Source: Lysobacter panacisoli
GTDB taxonomy: Bacteria; Pseudomonadota; Gammaproteobacteria; Xanthomonadales; Xanthomonadaceae
DNA: 64,000 nucleotides
Reading direction: 5' to 3'
Assembly (NCBI RefSeq): GCF_009765165.1
Contig: NZ_VLNU01000001.1
Location: forward strand, 1,913,001-1,977,000
Translations under genes and position numbers: made by a program
Shown here: in pieces, positions 33,822 through 44,582 of the stretch
How positions within the stretch are numbered: position 1 is the first letter of the stretch
Layout of the letters: each line of letters opens with the position of its first letter
Notes under the pieces: generated by a model
Database searches by the model: none
Seen by the model: the letters and a program-made list of their open reading frames with translations, nothing else
What the model was told of the DNA's origin: nothing

Positions 33822-33965
33822 GCGCGCGCTCCTGCGGGGGATCCAAGACGGGGCCACGATTTTACGGGGCCTTGCGCGCCCCCGCGACCCGACAGGCGTG
33901 CGGGTCCTGTTCTGATCACAACGCCGTCGCGGCCGGTCATCGGCCTGAATGCGTCGCGTCCGGCG

Positions 33966-34466
33966 TCATTCCGCCGCCGAAAACGCGGCGTGGTAGCGCA
34001 CTTCGCCCTGGGGAACGGTGTCGTTGAAGGCCAGCGCCTGGAAGTACTGCGCCGGCACGTCGCCGTAACGCAGGCGAGGGTCGGCGCGGAACCCGAAGCG
34101 GCCGTAGTAGTCGGGTTCCCCCAGGACCACGCAGCCCGCGGCGCCGCGTTCGGCCAGTTCCGCCAGACCCGCGCGGATCAGCGCGCCACCGACGCCGTGG
34201 CGCTGGTCCTGCGGCATCACCGCGACCGGGCCCAATCCGTACCAGTGCGGTGTGCCGTCGCCGATGTCGACCGGCGAGAACACCACCACGCCGGCGATGC
34301 GCCCGTCGATGTCCGCCACCAGCGAGAGCTTCAAGTCGCCGCTTTCGCGCAGCGCATCGACGAAGTCCACCTCGATGCGGCCCGCGCCCGGCACGTCGGT
34401 GAAGGCAGCGCGCAGCAGTGCGCGGATTGCGTCGTGATCGTCCTGGGTTTCGGTGCGGATCCACAT
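33966..34466 (-). CDS. GNAT family N-acetyltransferase (YhbS-like)
   Basis: A 166-residue acetyl-CoA-dependent acetyltransferase. The fold shows as MWIRTETQDDHDAIRALLRA, then LVADIDGRIAGVVVFSPV, YGLGPVAVMPQDQRHGVGGA (the Q/R-x-x-G-x-G/A acetyl-CoA loop) and CVVLGEPDYYGRFGF, the last being typical of the YhbS subgroup. Substrate unknown. It is placed between purH and purD on the same strand but has intergenic gaps on both sides, including a symmetrical hairpin at 34545. Confidence 0.88.
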   Translation of the reverse strand: MWIRTETQDDHDAIRALLRAAFTDVPGAGRIEVDFVDALRESGDLKLSLVADIDGRIAGVVVFSPVDIGDGTPHWYGLGPVAVMPQDQRHGVGGALIRAGLAELAERGAAGCVVLGEPDYYGRFGFRADPRLRYGDVPAQYFQALAFNDTVPQGEVRYHAAFSAAE

Positions 34467-34544
34467 GGCATGCCTCCTTCGGCGAAGTCTGCCGCGGGTG
34501 CGGTTACGGCGCGGTCAGCGCCCGGAATCCGATATCCGGAAACG

Positions 34545-34570
34545 ATCATCCCCGCCGGGGCGGGGATGAT
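34545..34570. terminator. Perfect 12-base-pair palindromic hairpin after purH
   Basis: A perfect inverted repeat (ATCATCCCCGCC, then GGCGGGGATGAT, with 2 bases between) lies between the purH stop and the GNAT start. It has no T run on either strand, so it may be a 3' stabiliser or a REP-like element rather than a true terminator. Confidence 0.45.
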
Positions 34571-34601
34571 CGCAACGCATCAGGGCTTCGCGAAGACCTG
34601 A

Positions 34602-36185
34602 TCAATGGCGGAAATGGCGCACGCCGGTGAAGACCATCGCCAGGCCGTGCTCGTCCGCGGCGGCGATGACTTCGTTGTCGCGCATCGAACCGCCCGGCTG
34701 GATCACCGCCTTGATGCCCGCTTCCGCGGCGGCGTCGATGCCGTCGCGGAACGGGAAGAACGCGTCGCTGGCCATCACCGAACCCGGCACGACCAGACCC
34801 GCGTCGGTCGCCTTGATGCCGGCGATGCGCGCCGAATACACGCGGCTCATCTGGCCAGCGCCGACGCCGATGGTGCGATGGTCCTTCGCGTAGACGATCG
34901 CGTTGGACTTCACGAACTTCGCCACGCGCCACGCGAACAGCAGGTCGTTCATCTGTTGCGGTGTCGGCGCGAGCTTGGTCACGACCTTCAGCTCATCGCG
35001 CGTGACTTCGCGGATGTCGCTGGTCTGCATCAGCAGGCCCGAGCCGACGCGCTTCACGTCGAAGTTGTTGCGGCCTTCGCCGTGCGGGATGCGCAGCACG
35101 CGCACGTTGGCCTTCTTCTTCGCGTAGTCGAGCGCACCGTCCTCGTAGTCCGGTGCGATCAGCACTTCGACGAACTGGCGGTCGAGGATGGCCTTGGCCG
35201 TCGCCGCATCGAGCTTCGTGTTGAAGGCGAGGATGCCGCCGAACGCGGAGGTCGGGTCGGTCGCGTAGGCGAGTTCGTACGCATCGCCGCAGGCCACGCC
35301 CTCGGCGACGCCGCAGGGGTTGGCGTGCTTGACGATCACGCACGCCGGACGCTCGAACTGGCGCACGCATTCCCACGCGGCGTCGGCATCGGCGAGGTTG
35401 TTGTAGCTCAACTCCTTGCCCTGCAGCTGGGTGAAGGTCGCCAGCGTGCCCGGCACCGGCCACAGGTCGCGGTAGAACGCGCCCTGCTGGTGCGGGTTCT
35501 CGCCGTAGCGCAGGTCCATCACCTTCACGAAGTTGCTGTTCTGCTGCGCCGGGAACAGCGCGCGCGATCCGTCGTCCTGCAGCGAGGACAGGTAGTCGCT
35601 GATGCACGCGTCGTACTGCGCCACGCGGTTGAACGCGGCCACCGACAGCGCGAAGCGCGTGCGTGCCGACAAGGCTCCGTCGTTGTTCGCCAGTTCCTCG
35701 ACGATGCCCGCGTACTGCGCCGCATCGGTGGCGACGGCGACGCGCGCAAAGTTTTTCGCCGCCGAACGCAGCATCGCCGGGCCGCCGATGTCGATGTTCT
35801 CGACGATCTCGTCGAGCGTGCTGTCCGGATTCGCCGAGACCTTCTCGAACGGATACAGGTTGAGCACCAGCAGGTCGATCGGCGCGATGCCGTGCTGCGC
35901 CATCACCGCGTCGTCGGTGCCGGCGCGGCCGAGCAGGCCGCCGTGCACGATCGGATGCAGCGTCTTGACGCGGCCGTCCATCATTTCGGGGAAGCCGGTG
36001 ACGTCGCTGACGTCCTTGACCGGCAGGCCGGCATCGCGGATCGCCTTGGCGGTACCGCCGGTGGACAGCAGCTCCACGCCGTGGCCGTGCAGCGCACGGG
36101 CCAGGTCGAGCAGGCCGGTCTTGTCGGAAACGGAAAGCAGCGCGCGGCGGAGTTTCACCGGCGAGGCGGCAGGATCGAGGTTCAT
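34602..36185 (-). CDS. purH: Bifunctional AICAR transformylase / IMP cyclohydrolase
   Basis: A 527-residue enzyme for the last two steps of IMP synthesis. Residues 1-205 are the cyclohydrolase ([46 protein letters not shown]); the rest is the formyltransferase, with [31 protein letters not shown] (catalytic Lys-His) and [20 protein letters not shown], ending [12 protein letters not shown]. The length fits E. coli PurH (529). The ATG at 36185 was chosen because it matches the usual short N-terminus; an in-frame upstream extension has no ribosome site. Confidence 0.97.
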   Translation of the reverse strand: MNLDPAASPVKLRRALLSVSDKTGLLDLARALHGHGVELLSTGGTAKAIRDAGLPVKDVSDVTGFPEMMDGRVKTLHPIVHGGLLGRAGTDDAVMAQHGIAPIDLLVLNLYPFEKVSANPDSTLDEIVENIDIGGPAMLRSAAKNFARVAVATDAAQYAGIVEELANNDGALSARTRFALSVAAFNRVAQYDACISDYLSSLQDDGSRALFPAQQNSNFVKVMDLRYGENPHQQGAFYRDLWPVPGTLATFTQLQGKELSYNNLADADAAWECVRQFERPACVIVKHANPCGVAEGVACGDAYELAYATDPTSAFGGILAFNTKLDAATAKAILDRQFVEVLIAPDYEDGALDYAKKKANVRVLRIPHGEGRNNFDVKRVGSGLLMQTSDIREVTRDELKVVTKLAPTPQQMNDLLFAWRVAKFVKSNAIVYAKDHRTIGVGAGQMSRVYSARIAGIKATDAGLVVPGSVMASDAFFPFRDGIDAAAEAGIKAVIQPGGSMRDNEVIAAADEHGLAMVFTGVRHFRH

Positions 36186-36279
36186 TGGGGGGCTTGGGAA
36201 GCGGAAAGCCCCGGAATTATACGCCGCGTGCCGGACCGGCCGACCCGGCGCAGGACCTGCGTCCTGCGCCAAGTGGTCG

Positions 36280-37107
36280 TCAGGGCTTGGCCGTGCTGGC
36301 GGCCTTGACCGTGGTGCTCGGGAAGTAGAACTCGATCTCGTCGCGCACGGCGAGCATCGCCGGGTCGTGTGCGAGCTTGGTGGCGACTTCCCTGGCGGTG
36401 GACTGGACCCATTCCATGCCGCCCTTGCCCAGCCCCTCCGTACCGTCGGAACCGGCGGTCCAGATGTTCTGCGCGCGCGTGGCGGTGCGTTCGAAGGTGT
36501 AGCTGGTGACGACCTTGCCGTTCAACAGCACTTCGTAGCGGACGACCAGGCGATCGTTGGTGACCACCGGCAGGATGCCCAGCGTGCCGCCGGACAACAT
36601 CGCACTGAGCAACCCGGCGGCCGTGCCAGCGGCGGTCGGCCGCACGGTGTGCGTCACCACCAGCACCAGCGGGCTGCCGGCCAGTTCCTTGTCGAGCGCG
36701 ACGAACGCCGGATCGGACTTGAGCGCGGTGAGCACTTCGTCCTGGGCGACGGACGCGAGGAACTTCATCGGCGGCAACACCACCACGGCGGTGGGCGATG
36801 CGCCGCTGGCGATCACCGGTACCTGCACCGGCGGTGGCGGTATCGTGGCATTGGCGGCGGGAGCGGCTGGCTTCGCCGGCGTGCTGCCGTTCGCGACCAC
36901 GGGGATCGGCGGCGAGACAACAGTCGTGGCGACGGGCGCGACCGGCGTTTGCGCGACGGCGACCGGTGCCGCGGGAGCGGCAACCACGGGCTTGGCCGGC
37001 GATATGCCGTTGGGAACCGGCGCCAGCGGCGCGGCGACCTTCGATTGCCCGGCCGTCGCGGACAGCGGAAGTGCGAGCAGGAGAACGAGCATCGGCTTGC
37101 GGATCAT
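36280..37107 (-). CDS. Exported proline/alanine-rich protein, partner of the upstream protease
   Basis: A 275-residue exported protein. A signal peptide ([20 protein letters not shown]) precedes a 90-residue low-complexity Pro/Ala/Val linker ([20 protein letters not shown]) and a folded C-terminal domain (about 115-265: [36 protein letters not shown]). The domain looks like the conserved part of small envelope lipoproteins (strand-rich with an amphipathic helix), and the protease upstream has a similar-looking N-terminal region. GAGGAG precedes the ATG, and the gene starts 11 bases after the protease stop, so they are co-transcribed. Function unknown. Confidence 0.75.
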   Translation of the reverse strand: MIRKPMLVLLLALPLSATAGQSKVAAPLAPVPNGISPAKPVVAAPAAPVAVAQTPVAPVATTVVSPPIPVVANGSTPAKPAAPAANATIPPPPVQVPVIASGASPTAVVVLPPMKFLASVAQDEVLTALKSDPAFVALDKELAGSPLVLVVTHTVRPTAAGTAAGLLSAMLSGGTLGILPVVTNDRLVVRYEVLLNGKVVTSYTFERTATRAQNIWTAGSDGTEGLGKGGMEWVQSTAREVATKLAHDPAMLAVRDEIEFYFPSTTVKAASTAKP

Positions 37108-37118
37108 GGCGCGCCTCC

Positions 37119-38321
37119 TCACTGGTAGCAGTTGAGCTGGACGGTGTTGGTCAGCGCGGCCTGGTTGGCGGCCTGCATGCTGCCCGCGCCCTGCGCCCGG
37201 ATCACGTCGAAGGGCACCTTCTCGCGTTGCAGGAACTTCGCCACGTACGTCGCGTCGAGCGCGAAATTCACGTTCTGCGGGATCTGCCCGAGCTGGGCCA
37301 GCGCGACCGCGTTGAGCGTGCTCACCGCCATGCCCAGCAGTTCGCCGTTGTCGGAGACGATCGGGCCGCCGCTGTTGCCGGGCTGGATCGGCGCGGAGAA
37401 CTGGAACATGCCCAGCGAACCGCGTAGCCCCTTGCTCGCGCTGATGTTGCCGCGGGTGACGTTGGGCGAGTCGCCGAGCAACCCCTGCAGCGGGAAACCG
37501 ACGCTGGTGACCGATTCGCCGAGCACGATCTCGTTGCCCTGGCGCAATGCGATGGCGGTGCCGCGCGGCTTGCCGGAGTCGAGCACGGCGATGTCGAGCA
37601 GGTCGCTGGCCGCACGCGAGGTGACCGCGAAGGTGGTGCCGTCCTGGTGCGCTTCCAGCAGCGTGCAATCGCGCGACACGTGGGCCGCGGTCAGCAGCTG
37701 GCCGGTCTTGTTGACGAAGAACGCGGTGCCGGTGCGCAGCGGCTTTTCGCGGTCGACGTAGGGCGTGAGGTCGATCTTCGCCGTCGAGGCGTTCGCCGGG
37801 AACTGCGTGGCGTCGGGCTTCAGCCGCGTCTGGATGGCGTACATGATCTGCTGCACGGCCAGGCCCGAGGCGGTGGCGGCGCCCGCGTTGAGATTGCTGC
37901 CGCGGATCGTCTGATCGATGCTGCCGAACAGCAGCTGCTTGCCGTCGAGGCCGTGGACCGAGTACTTCACCGTAAGCACCGGCTTGCCGGTTTCGCGCGA
38001 CCACTTCGGCGCCATGTCGACCAGCAGTGCGTACGGTGCGTCGGTCGCACCCGGCACCAGCTGCATGGCCGGGAAGTACTTCTTGCCCACTTCGTCGAGT
38101 GCGTCGGCGAATGCCTTGCCCGGCTCGATCCACATGTTGCTGATCGGCACGTAGGTGCGCGCGGTCAGCGACGACGGCGGCACGTAGACGGCGATCGGCG
38201 TCGGATTGGACACCACTGGAATGGTCTTGCTCGTCGCGGCGTGGGCCGCGGGCAGGATCATGGACGCGAACAGCACCAGCGCCGGCGCGATGCGCGCAGG
38301 CAAGGACACGACGACTCGCAT
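37119..38321 (-). CDS. Secreted trypsin-like serine protease with novel N-terminal domain
   Basis: A 400-residue exported protein. Signal peptide 1-28 (ending PAAHA), then an unassigned 160-residue domain (with YALLVDMAPKWSRETGKPV and TVKYSVHGLDGKQLLFGSID), then a chymotrypsin-fold domain with a full triad: His214 (LLTAAHVSRDC), Asp243 (LLDIAVLD) and Ser317 (IQPGNSGGPIV). There is no PDZ domain, so it is not a standard DegP/DegS. The end has one Cys (QLNCYQ). I chose the ATG at 38321 because a clean signal peptide follows. It heads a two-gene unit. Confidence 0.85.
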   Translation of the reverse strand: MRVVVSLPARIAPALVLFASMILPAAHAATSKTIPVVSNPTPIAVYVPPSSLTARTYVPISNMWIEPGKAFADALDEVGKKYFPAMQLVPGATDAPYALLVDMAPKWSRETGKPVLTVKYSVHGLDGKQLLFGSIDQTIRGSNLNAGAATASGLAVQQIMYAIQTRLKPDATQFPANASTAKIDLTPYVDREKPLRTGTAFFVNKTGQLLTAAHVSRDCTLLEAHQDGTTFAVTSRAASDLLDIAVLDSGKPRGTAIALRQGNEIVLGESVTSVGFPLQGLLGDSPNVTRGNISASKGLRGSLGMFQFSAPIQPGNSGGPIVSDNGELLGMAVSTLNAVALAQLGQIPQNVNFALDATYVAKFLQREKVPFDVIRAQGAGSMQAANQAALTNTVQLNCYQ

Positions 38322-38471
38322 TGGACAGCTTCCCCCGGCTGCGCCGCGTCCACCGGCACGACGCCCGGTACGCGGCAATGGTCTCGTTAGAACCGGCTCC
38401 CCAGCCGGTCGAACGGAGTCTAGCGGATTACGGCTCGGGGGTTACAAGGGCCGGAACGAAGCCGGAAGGGC

Positions 38472-38744
38472 TCAGTCCAGCCCGTACTCGCGCAGCTTCT
38501 TGCGCAGCGTGGCGCGGTGGATGCCGAGCATCGCCGCGGCGCGGCTCTGGTTGCCGTCGCAGTGCTGCAGCACTTCCACGAACAGCGGGATTTCCAGCTC
38601 GCGCAGTGCGATTTCGTAGAGGTTTTCGGTGCCGCAGCCGTCCAGGTCGCCGAGGAAACGGCGGATCGACGTGGCGACGTGGTCGCGCAACGGCACGCGG
38701 GGCGCGGTGCGTGCGGCGTCGGTGCGGTCGATGGCGGCGTTCAA
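38472..38744 (-). CDS. fis: Fis family DNA-binding protein
   Basis: A 90-residue nucleoid protein. The C-terminal helix-turn-helix is standard ([20 protein letters not shown], then LREYGLD), preceded by the dimerisation helices (LREHV-like [36 protein letters not shown]). Fis bends DNA, shapes the nucleoid and activates rRNA promoters; in xanthomonads it also affects virulence genes. It lies in the usual prmA, DUF3426, fis order, without dusB between. Its length is within the family range. Confidence 0.93.
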   Translation of the reverse strand: MNAAIDRTDAARTAPRVPLRDHVATSIRRFLGDLDGCGTENLYEIALRELEIPLFVEVLQHCDGNQSRAAAMLGIHRATLRKKLREYGLD

Positions 38745-38840
38745 CGGATTCCCCAGTGTGGCGTTCGTCGTCCGGTCCTGGCCGACGGGAAGCGGAGTCT
38801 AGCGCGCGTCTGTCGCAGGCGACAATGTGATGGCCGTCGC

Positions 38841-39710
38841 TTAGCGGAAGTCGAAACTGAAGGCGACGATACGCGGCGCCGGCTCGACCACATCGAACGC
38901 GACCGTCGTGCTCTGGCCGGGCAGCAATGCGTCGCCGGCACGGTGCGACTGACGGTATTCGTCAGGGGTGAACGCGCGCTGGCCGACCGGGCGGCCGTCG
39001 ACGTCGGAGAGGCTCAGCACCAGTACGGGCCAGGGCTGCGGCCACTGCGCGTCGTTGCGGAAGCTCGCCTCGACGGCGAGCACGCCACTGTCGCCGGCCT
39101 TCGGCCGCACGCCGCGCTGGAGCATGGTGAACGCGGTGGGTTCGTGCCACGGGGGCAGTTCGCACTGGAGCACGCCGCACAGACTGGCGACGAGCGGTCG
39201 CCAGCGCGGATCGGCGGCGAGGTCGTTTCGTTGCGCCAGTAACAATTGCAGTGCGAGCAACAATGCGAGGCCGGCGACGATGGCGTAGCCGCGCCACGAC
39301 GTGCGCGCGGGCGATGCGGCCACGGCATGTCGCGCGAAGCTCGGCGCGCCCTTGCGTCGCGGTCGCGCACGCCGGCGTGCGCGCGCCGGCGCTGCGGTCG
39401 CGGTCACCGCGGCGATGGCTTCCTCGTAACTCGGCGCGGGTGCCGGATCCGCATCAACGTCGGCATCCGCATCGACGGCGTCGCTCGCCGCGACGTCATC
39501 GCTGGCCGGTTCCACGGACGCCGCATCCGCATCGGATTCCTCGATGGGGGGCGCTGTGTTCTCCGCGGTGTCGGCGATCGCTTCCGAATCGGCGCCGTCC
39601 TCGACCGGCGACTGCACGAGCCCGTCGCAGCGCGGACAACGCTGCGGCGGACCGTCCTCGCGGACGATCAGTGCGACCAGGAAACCGCAGTGCGGGCAGG
39701 GAACGAACAT
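38841..39710 (-). CDS. Zinc-ribbon membrane protein with DUF3426 domain
   Basis: A 289-residue protein. A four-Cys zinc ribbon starts it (CPHCG, then CPRCDGLV, the MJ0042 type), followed by a 90-residue acidic low-complexity linker, a Lys/Arg-rich patch, one membrane helix (YAIVAGLALLLALQLLLAQR) and a periplasmic DUF3426 domain (about 175-289: WRPLVASLCGVLQCELPPW, VEASFRNDAQWPQPWPVL). Function unknown; its place between prmA and fis is conserved in many gammaproteobacteria. I used the ATG at 39710; a TTG four codons upstream is possible. Confidence 0.88.
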   Translation of the reverse strand: MFVPCPHCGFLVALIVREDGPPQRCPRCDGLVQSPVEDGADSEAIADTAENTAPPIEESDADAASVEPASDDVAASDAVDADADVDADPAPAPSYEEAIAAVTATAAPARARRRARPRRKGAPSFARHAVAASPARTSWRGYAIVAGLALLLALQLLLAQRNDLAADPRWRPLVASLCGVLQCELPPWHEPTAFTMLQRGVRPKAGDSGVLAVEASFRNDAQWPQPWPVLVLSLSDVDGRPVGQRAFTPDEYRQSHRAGDALLPGQSTTVAFDVVEPAPRIVAFSFDFR

Positions 39711-39743
39711 GCCCTTATTCAAGCATGCCGCCCATGCGGCATG

Positions 39744-40664
39744 TCAGTGGCGGCGCACGCCTGTGACGCGCATCCAGTCCTCGAGGCGCTCGGCGCGGAG
39801 CGACTCGAAGTCCTTAGCGTAGCGTTCGATCACTTCGTCCTCCTGGCCGTGGAGGATGCCCGACATCGCGATGCGGCCGCCCGGCGCGACGCGCGCGGCC
39901 AGCGTGTCGGCCAGCGCCACCAGCGCGGAGGCGAGGATGTTGGCGACCACGACCGGGTAGGTGTCGGCCGGTTCGTCCTGCGGCAGGTACACGGCCAGAC
40001 GATCGGCCACGCCGTTGCGTTCGGCGTTGTCGGCGGTGGCGGTGATCGCCTGCGGATCGTTGTCCACGCCGATGGCCTGCATCGCGCCGAGCTTCAGCGC
40101 AGCCAGCGCGAGGATGCCCGAGCCGCAGCCGAAATCGAGCACGCGCGCGTCGCGCAGCGCGCCTTCGTCGGCGAGCGTGTCGAGCCATTGCAGGCACAGC
40201 GCGGTGGTCGGATGCGTGCCCGAACCGAAAGCCAGGCCCGGATCGAGCCGTACCACGGCCGCATCGGCGGCGTCGGCGCCGGCCGGCAGCTCATGATTCC
40301 ACGGCACGATCCAGGTGCGCCGGCCGAACTGCAGCGGCTCGTACTGGTCCATCCACGCGCGCTCCCAGTCCTGATCGGCGACTTCGCGGAAGCTCGCACG
40401 CGACCAGTCCAGACCCTCGTCGGCGGCGTCGAGTGCGTACAGCAGCAGTTCCTGTGGCGTGCCCGCCGCGAACAGGGCGGTCAGGACCAGCTCGTTCCAC
40501 AGCGGCTGCTCGCCGACGCCGGGCTCGAAGATGGCCTGTTCGTCGGGCGCGTCGGCATGCGCGTCGGCGAGCGTGACCGCCAGTGCGCCGACGCTCTCCA
40601 GCGCGCGTTCGTAGCGGGGCTGCTGCACTTCGGTGCAGGGCAGGGAAAGTTCGAGGAACGGCAT
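39744..40664 (-). CDS. prmA: Ribosomal protein L11 methyltransferase
   Basis: A 306-residue SAM-dependent enzyme that trimethylates several lysines of ribosomal protein L11. An N-terminal L11-binding domain ([20 protein letters not shown]) leads into the catalytic domain with [20 protein letters not shown], the SAM motif [20 protein letters not shown] and [16 protein letters not shown], all diagnostic of PrmA. The length (E. coli 293) is normal. The ATG at 40664 is preferred to a GTG 9 bases upstream. Confidence 0.95.
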   Translation of the reverse strand: MPFLELSLPCTEVQQPRYERALESVGALAVTLADAHADAPDEQAIFEPGVGEQPLWNELVLTALFAAGTPQELLLYALDAADEGLDWSRASFREVADQDWERAWMDQYEPLQFGRRTWIVPWNHELPAGADAADAAVVRLDPGLAFGSGTHPTTALCLQWLDTLADEGALRDARVLDFGCGSGILALAALKLGAMQAIGVDNDPQAITATADNAERNGVADRLAVYLPQDEPADTYPVVVANILASALVALADTLAARVAPGGRIAMSGILHGQEDEVIERYAKDFESLRAERLEDWMRVTGVRRH

Positions 40665-40833
40665 GGTGGGCACGGACGTGGGGCGGCGTGGGCGGTCATG
40701 GTGGGCCGTGGCGCCGGCGCCGTAAAGCCGGGTCTTCGCCGGCCGTCATGGCAGTGCGCGCATTCAGGCTGTTTGCCCCGGATGGGCGACCCGATTGCCC
40801 TAGAATGGCCGCCACGTTTGGATTCGCGAGCCG

Positions 40834-41829
40834 ATGGCCAACACCCTGCAAACCGGGTTGAGAGGACGTTCGCCCCACTGGGGTGGAACGCGCCTGCTCG
40901 CGTGGTCGGCGATGGTGGTGCTCGGCATCGCTGCGTTGGCCGCGCTTGCGCTTTACCGCGATGGTGGGTTCGTGCATCCGGGCGCGGTCAGTATCGCGAC
41001 CGTGGTCGATGCCGAACTCGACACGCGCGCCGGTGCGACCGACGACCGCGTGCGCCCGAACGACATCGGCGTCGCCGACGCGGCGACGGTTGCGCCGACG
41101 TCCGTGCGGGCGCGCTTCGATGCCAGCGACGATCTGTACGCCTACGTGCAATCGCTGGAAGCGGCGGTGCGCGAGAACGACGCCGACGCGATCTGGATGG
41201 TCAGCCGCGTGTACGACTACTGCTCGTCGTTCGCGATGGCGCCGGCCGCGTACGACCGCGATACGCGCGCGATCGGCGAGATGAACATGCGCGGTTCGCC
41301 GGCGATGGTGGCCGCGCGCCAGCGCGTGGGCCAGCGTTGCTCGCGTTTCGTGCCGCAGGACGAGATCACGCCACGGCTGGTGTTCCTCAAGCGCATGGAA
41401 GCCGCGCAGGCCGGCAGCCTCGCGGCGGAAGCTTCGCTCTTGGCCTCGGGCGCGCCGCTGCAGGAAACCGCGGAATACAAGCGCGACCTCGTGCAGCGCG
41501 TGCAGCGTTCGGGCGACGCGGAAGCGTATTCGGCGCTGTCGCCGGGCATGGGCATCGCCGCCAGCGGCCAGCCCGCGCTCGCCGACCAGGTCGCCGGTAC
41601 GCAGTTCGCCGAGCTCGCATGGCAACTCGCCGCGTGCCGGCTGGGCCTGGACTGCGGTCCGAACGGCGCACTCATGACCTCGTATTGCGCGAACGGCGGT
41701 ATCTGTTCGCGCGATCCGCAACAGGATTTCGAGCGGTTCGTCTTCGACGCCGCCGTACCGCGCCAGGGCGCGGAAGTGATCAACGAAATGATCGACTCGC
41801 TCATGCGCGAGAAGAGGACAAAGCAATGA
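40834..41829 (+). CDS. Unknown membrane-anchored protein, first of a coupled pair
   Basis: A 331-residue protein with one N-terminal helix (LLAWSAMVVLGIAALAALAL) and a large alpha-helical periplasmic domain. Features are DLYAYVQSLEAAVRENDADA, WMVSRVYDYCSSFAMAP and a C-terminal part with four Cys (ACRLGLDCGPN, SYCANGGICSRD), likely paired in two disulfides. I do not recognise the family. It is read opposite to the surrounding housekeeping genes (prmA, accC) and its stop overlaps the start of the next gene by 4 bases. Confidence 0.75.
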   Translation: MANTLQTGLRGRSPHWGGTRLLAWSAMVVLGIAALAALALYRDGGFVHPGAVSIATVVDAELDTRAGATDDRVRPNDIGVADAATVAPTSVRARFDASDDLYAYVQSLEAAVRENDADAIWMVSRVYDYCSSFAMAPAAYDRDTRAIGEMNMRGSPAMVAARQRVGQRCSRFVPQDEITPRLVFLKRMEAAQAGSLAAEASLLASGAPLQETAEYKRDLVQRVQRSGDAEAYSALSPGMGIAASGQPALADQVAGTQFAELAWQLAACRLGLDCGPNGALMTSYCANGGICSRDPQQDFERFVFDAAVPRQGAEVINEMIDSLMREKRTKQ

Positions 41830-42236
41830 AGAAGCTAGGATGGGCCGACAAGGTCGCGCGGTATTTCTGGGTGCTGCTGTTCGCCACCTATTCGGTCGCC
41901 GCGGCGGGCGTGATGATCGACGTGCTCGGCGACGAGTACAAGGATCTGTCGCAGGTCGCGGTGACCACCGTGCATTCGTCGGAGGATGTGCGCATGTCCG
42001 GTGCGGCGCAGGTCGCGGCGGTGTATCGCGCCAGCAGCGGCGCGCCGTTCTCGACGCTGCCGCCGGGCAGCACGTTCAAGGTGGTCTGGCCCGACGGCTC
42101 CAGCGAGTACGTCATGGTGGTCAGTCCGGCCTCGACGTCCGGCGTGCATCCGATCCCGCACACGCAGCGCGTACCGTCGGCTCCGGGCAAGACCGGCACG
42201 GCCGGCGACGCAGCGGCCGAAGCGCAGCTCCAGTAA
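41826..42236 (+). CDS. Unknown small membrane protein, second of a coupled pair
   Basis: A 136-residue protein with an N-terminal helix (YFWVLLFATYSVAAAGVMI) and a soluble part rich in small residues (VYRASSGAPFSTLPPGSTFK, VVWPDGSSEYVMVVSPASTS), ending in a Gly/Ala/Gln tail. No family recognised. The ATG at 41826 overlaps the preceding stop (ATGA), which fixes the start and couples it to the gene at 40834. Confidence 0.75.
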   Translation: MKKLGWADKVARYFWVLLFATYSVAAAGVMIDVLGDEYKDLSQVAVTTVHSSEDVRMSGAAQVAAVYRASSGAPFSTLPPGSTFKVVWPDGSSEYVMVVSPASTSGVHPIPHTQRVPSAPGKTGTAGDAAAEAQLQ

Positions 42237-42261
42237 CGACGAACGCGTCGAAAACCCGGGC

Positions 42262-43065
42262 TCAGCGGCCCGGGCGTTCGGAACGGTGGTGCATCGCCTC
42301 GATCGGAGGCACGAAGTCCACCGGCACCTTCACCATCTGTCCCGCCGGCTCGCGTTCCGAACGGATCCGCCAGCGCCATGCGGTGGTGATCGCGGACTGG
42401 TCCAGCAGCGGCCAGCCGGAGGATTCGGCAAGGCGCACCGCGCGCACTTCGCCGCACGGATTCACCAGCAGCCGCAATTCCACGCGACCGCCTTCGCCGT
42501 TGCGCGCCATCGAATCCGGATACGGCGGTGCCGCCATCTCCTTCGGGGCAGGCGTGCAGGTTTCCTGTTCGATGAGCTTGCGCCACGCGCCGTAGCTCAC
42601 CGTTTCGGTGTCGGTCGGCGGCTCCGGCGGCATCATCGCCGCGGTGTCGTCGCGCAGCTTGCGGCACGCGGCCTGCGCGGGATCGCAGTACACGCGCGCG
42701 ACGATGCGGTAGTTGATCGTGTCGGAGCGGTCGATGATCTGCACCGCGCTTTCCGGCCAGTGTCCGTTCTGCGGCGGCAGGAACGTCCATTGCCCCGCCG
42801 TCTCGCCGTTGTCGATCGCGAAGCGGGTCAGGTCCGGGCGGAACGCGAAGTACTCCGCGTCCGGCAATACCTTCAGTTCGCTTTCGTCCATCGTCCCGCT
42901 GTCGCGGTACCAGCCGAGCAGCTGGTCGCGATAGAGCTTCGAGACGAAGGCCGGCGACACGCCGGCCATTTCGACCTGCAGCCAGTTCTGCGGCCGCGGC
43001 TTGGCGCCGATGGCCTGCGACGAGGCCAGTCCGAGCACGAGGGCAAGGGCGAGGCGCGAATTCAT
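42262..43065 (-). CDS. Exported protein with C-terminal TonB-like domain
   Basis: A 267-residue secreted protein. After a signal peptide (residues 1-20, ending AIGA) comes a 140-residue unassigned region with two Cys pairs (VYCDPAQAACRKL; EQETCTPAPKEM), then a TonB C-terminal-like domain (about 178-260: PPYPDSMARNGEGGRVELRL, NPCGEVRAVRLAESSGWPLL, WRWRIRSERE). There is no N-terminal membrane anchor as in true TonB, so it cannot couple to ExbB/ExbD directly; such free domains are common in Lysobacter-type genomes. It starts 46 bases after accC on the same strand. Confidence 0.8.
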   Translation of the reverse strand: MNSRLALALVLGLASSQAIGAKPRPQNWLQVEMAGVSPAFVSKLYRDQLLGWYRDSGTMDESELKVLPDAEYFAFRPDLTRFAIDNGETAGQWTFLPPQNGHWPESAVQIIDRSDTINYRIVARVYCDPAQAACRKLRDDTAAMMPPEPPTDTETVSYGAWRKLIEQETCTPAPKEMAAPPYPDSMARNGEGGRVELRLLVNPCGEVRAVRLAESSGWPLLDQSAITTAWRWRIRSEREPAGQMVKVPVDFVPPIEAMHHRSERPGR

Positions 43066-43111
43066 GGAAGCTCCGGGTGGAAAGCCGCGGCGACGCCGCG
43101 GCCCGTGGCGG

Positions 43112-44479
<1,368 letters not shown>

Positions 44480-44502
44480 GGGATCGTTCCGTTAAAGGTT
44501 TT

Positions 44503-44544
44503 GGGGGCTGTGCCCCCGGCCAGCGGGCTCGCATGCCCGCTGGC
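44503..44544 (-). other. Two stable hairpins between accB and accC
   Basis: In the 103-base accB-accC gap, a 6-base stem (GGGGGC-TGT-GCCCCC, 44503-44517) is followed by a perfect 10-base-pair stem (GCCAGCGGGC / GCCCGCTGGC, 6-base loop, 44519-44544). Neither is followed by a T run on the minus strand. They may stabilise the accB message or reduce read-through into accC. Confidence 0.6.
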
Positions 44545-44582
44545 GTTCGCGGGCTCGCGGCTGGCGCCGCTCGAAATCCCGC

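Noticed and set aside
33822-33965. purine riboswitch or PurR box before purD
   Set aside because: No purine aptamer core and no convincing PurR-type palindrome was seen in the gap.
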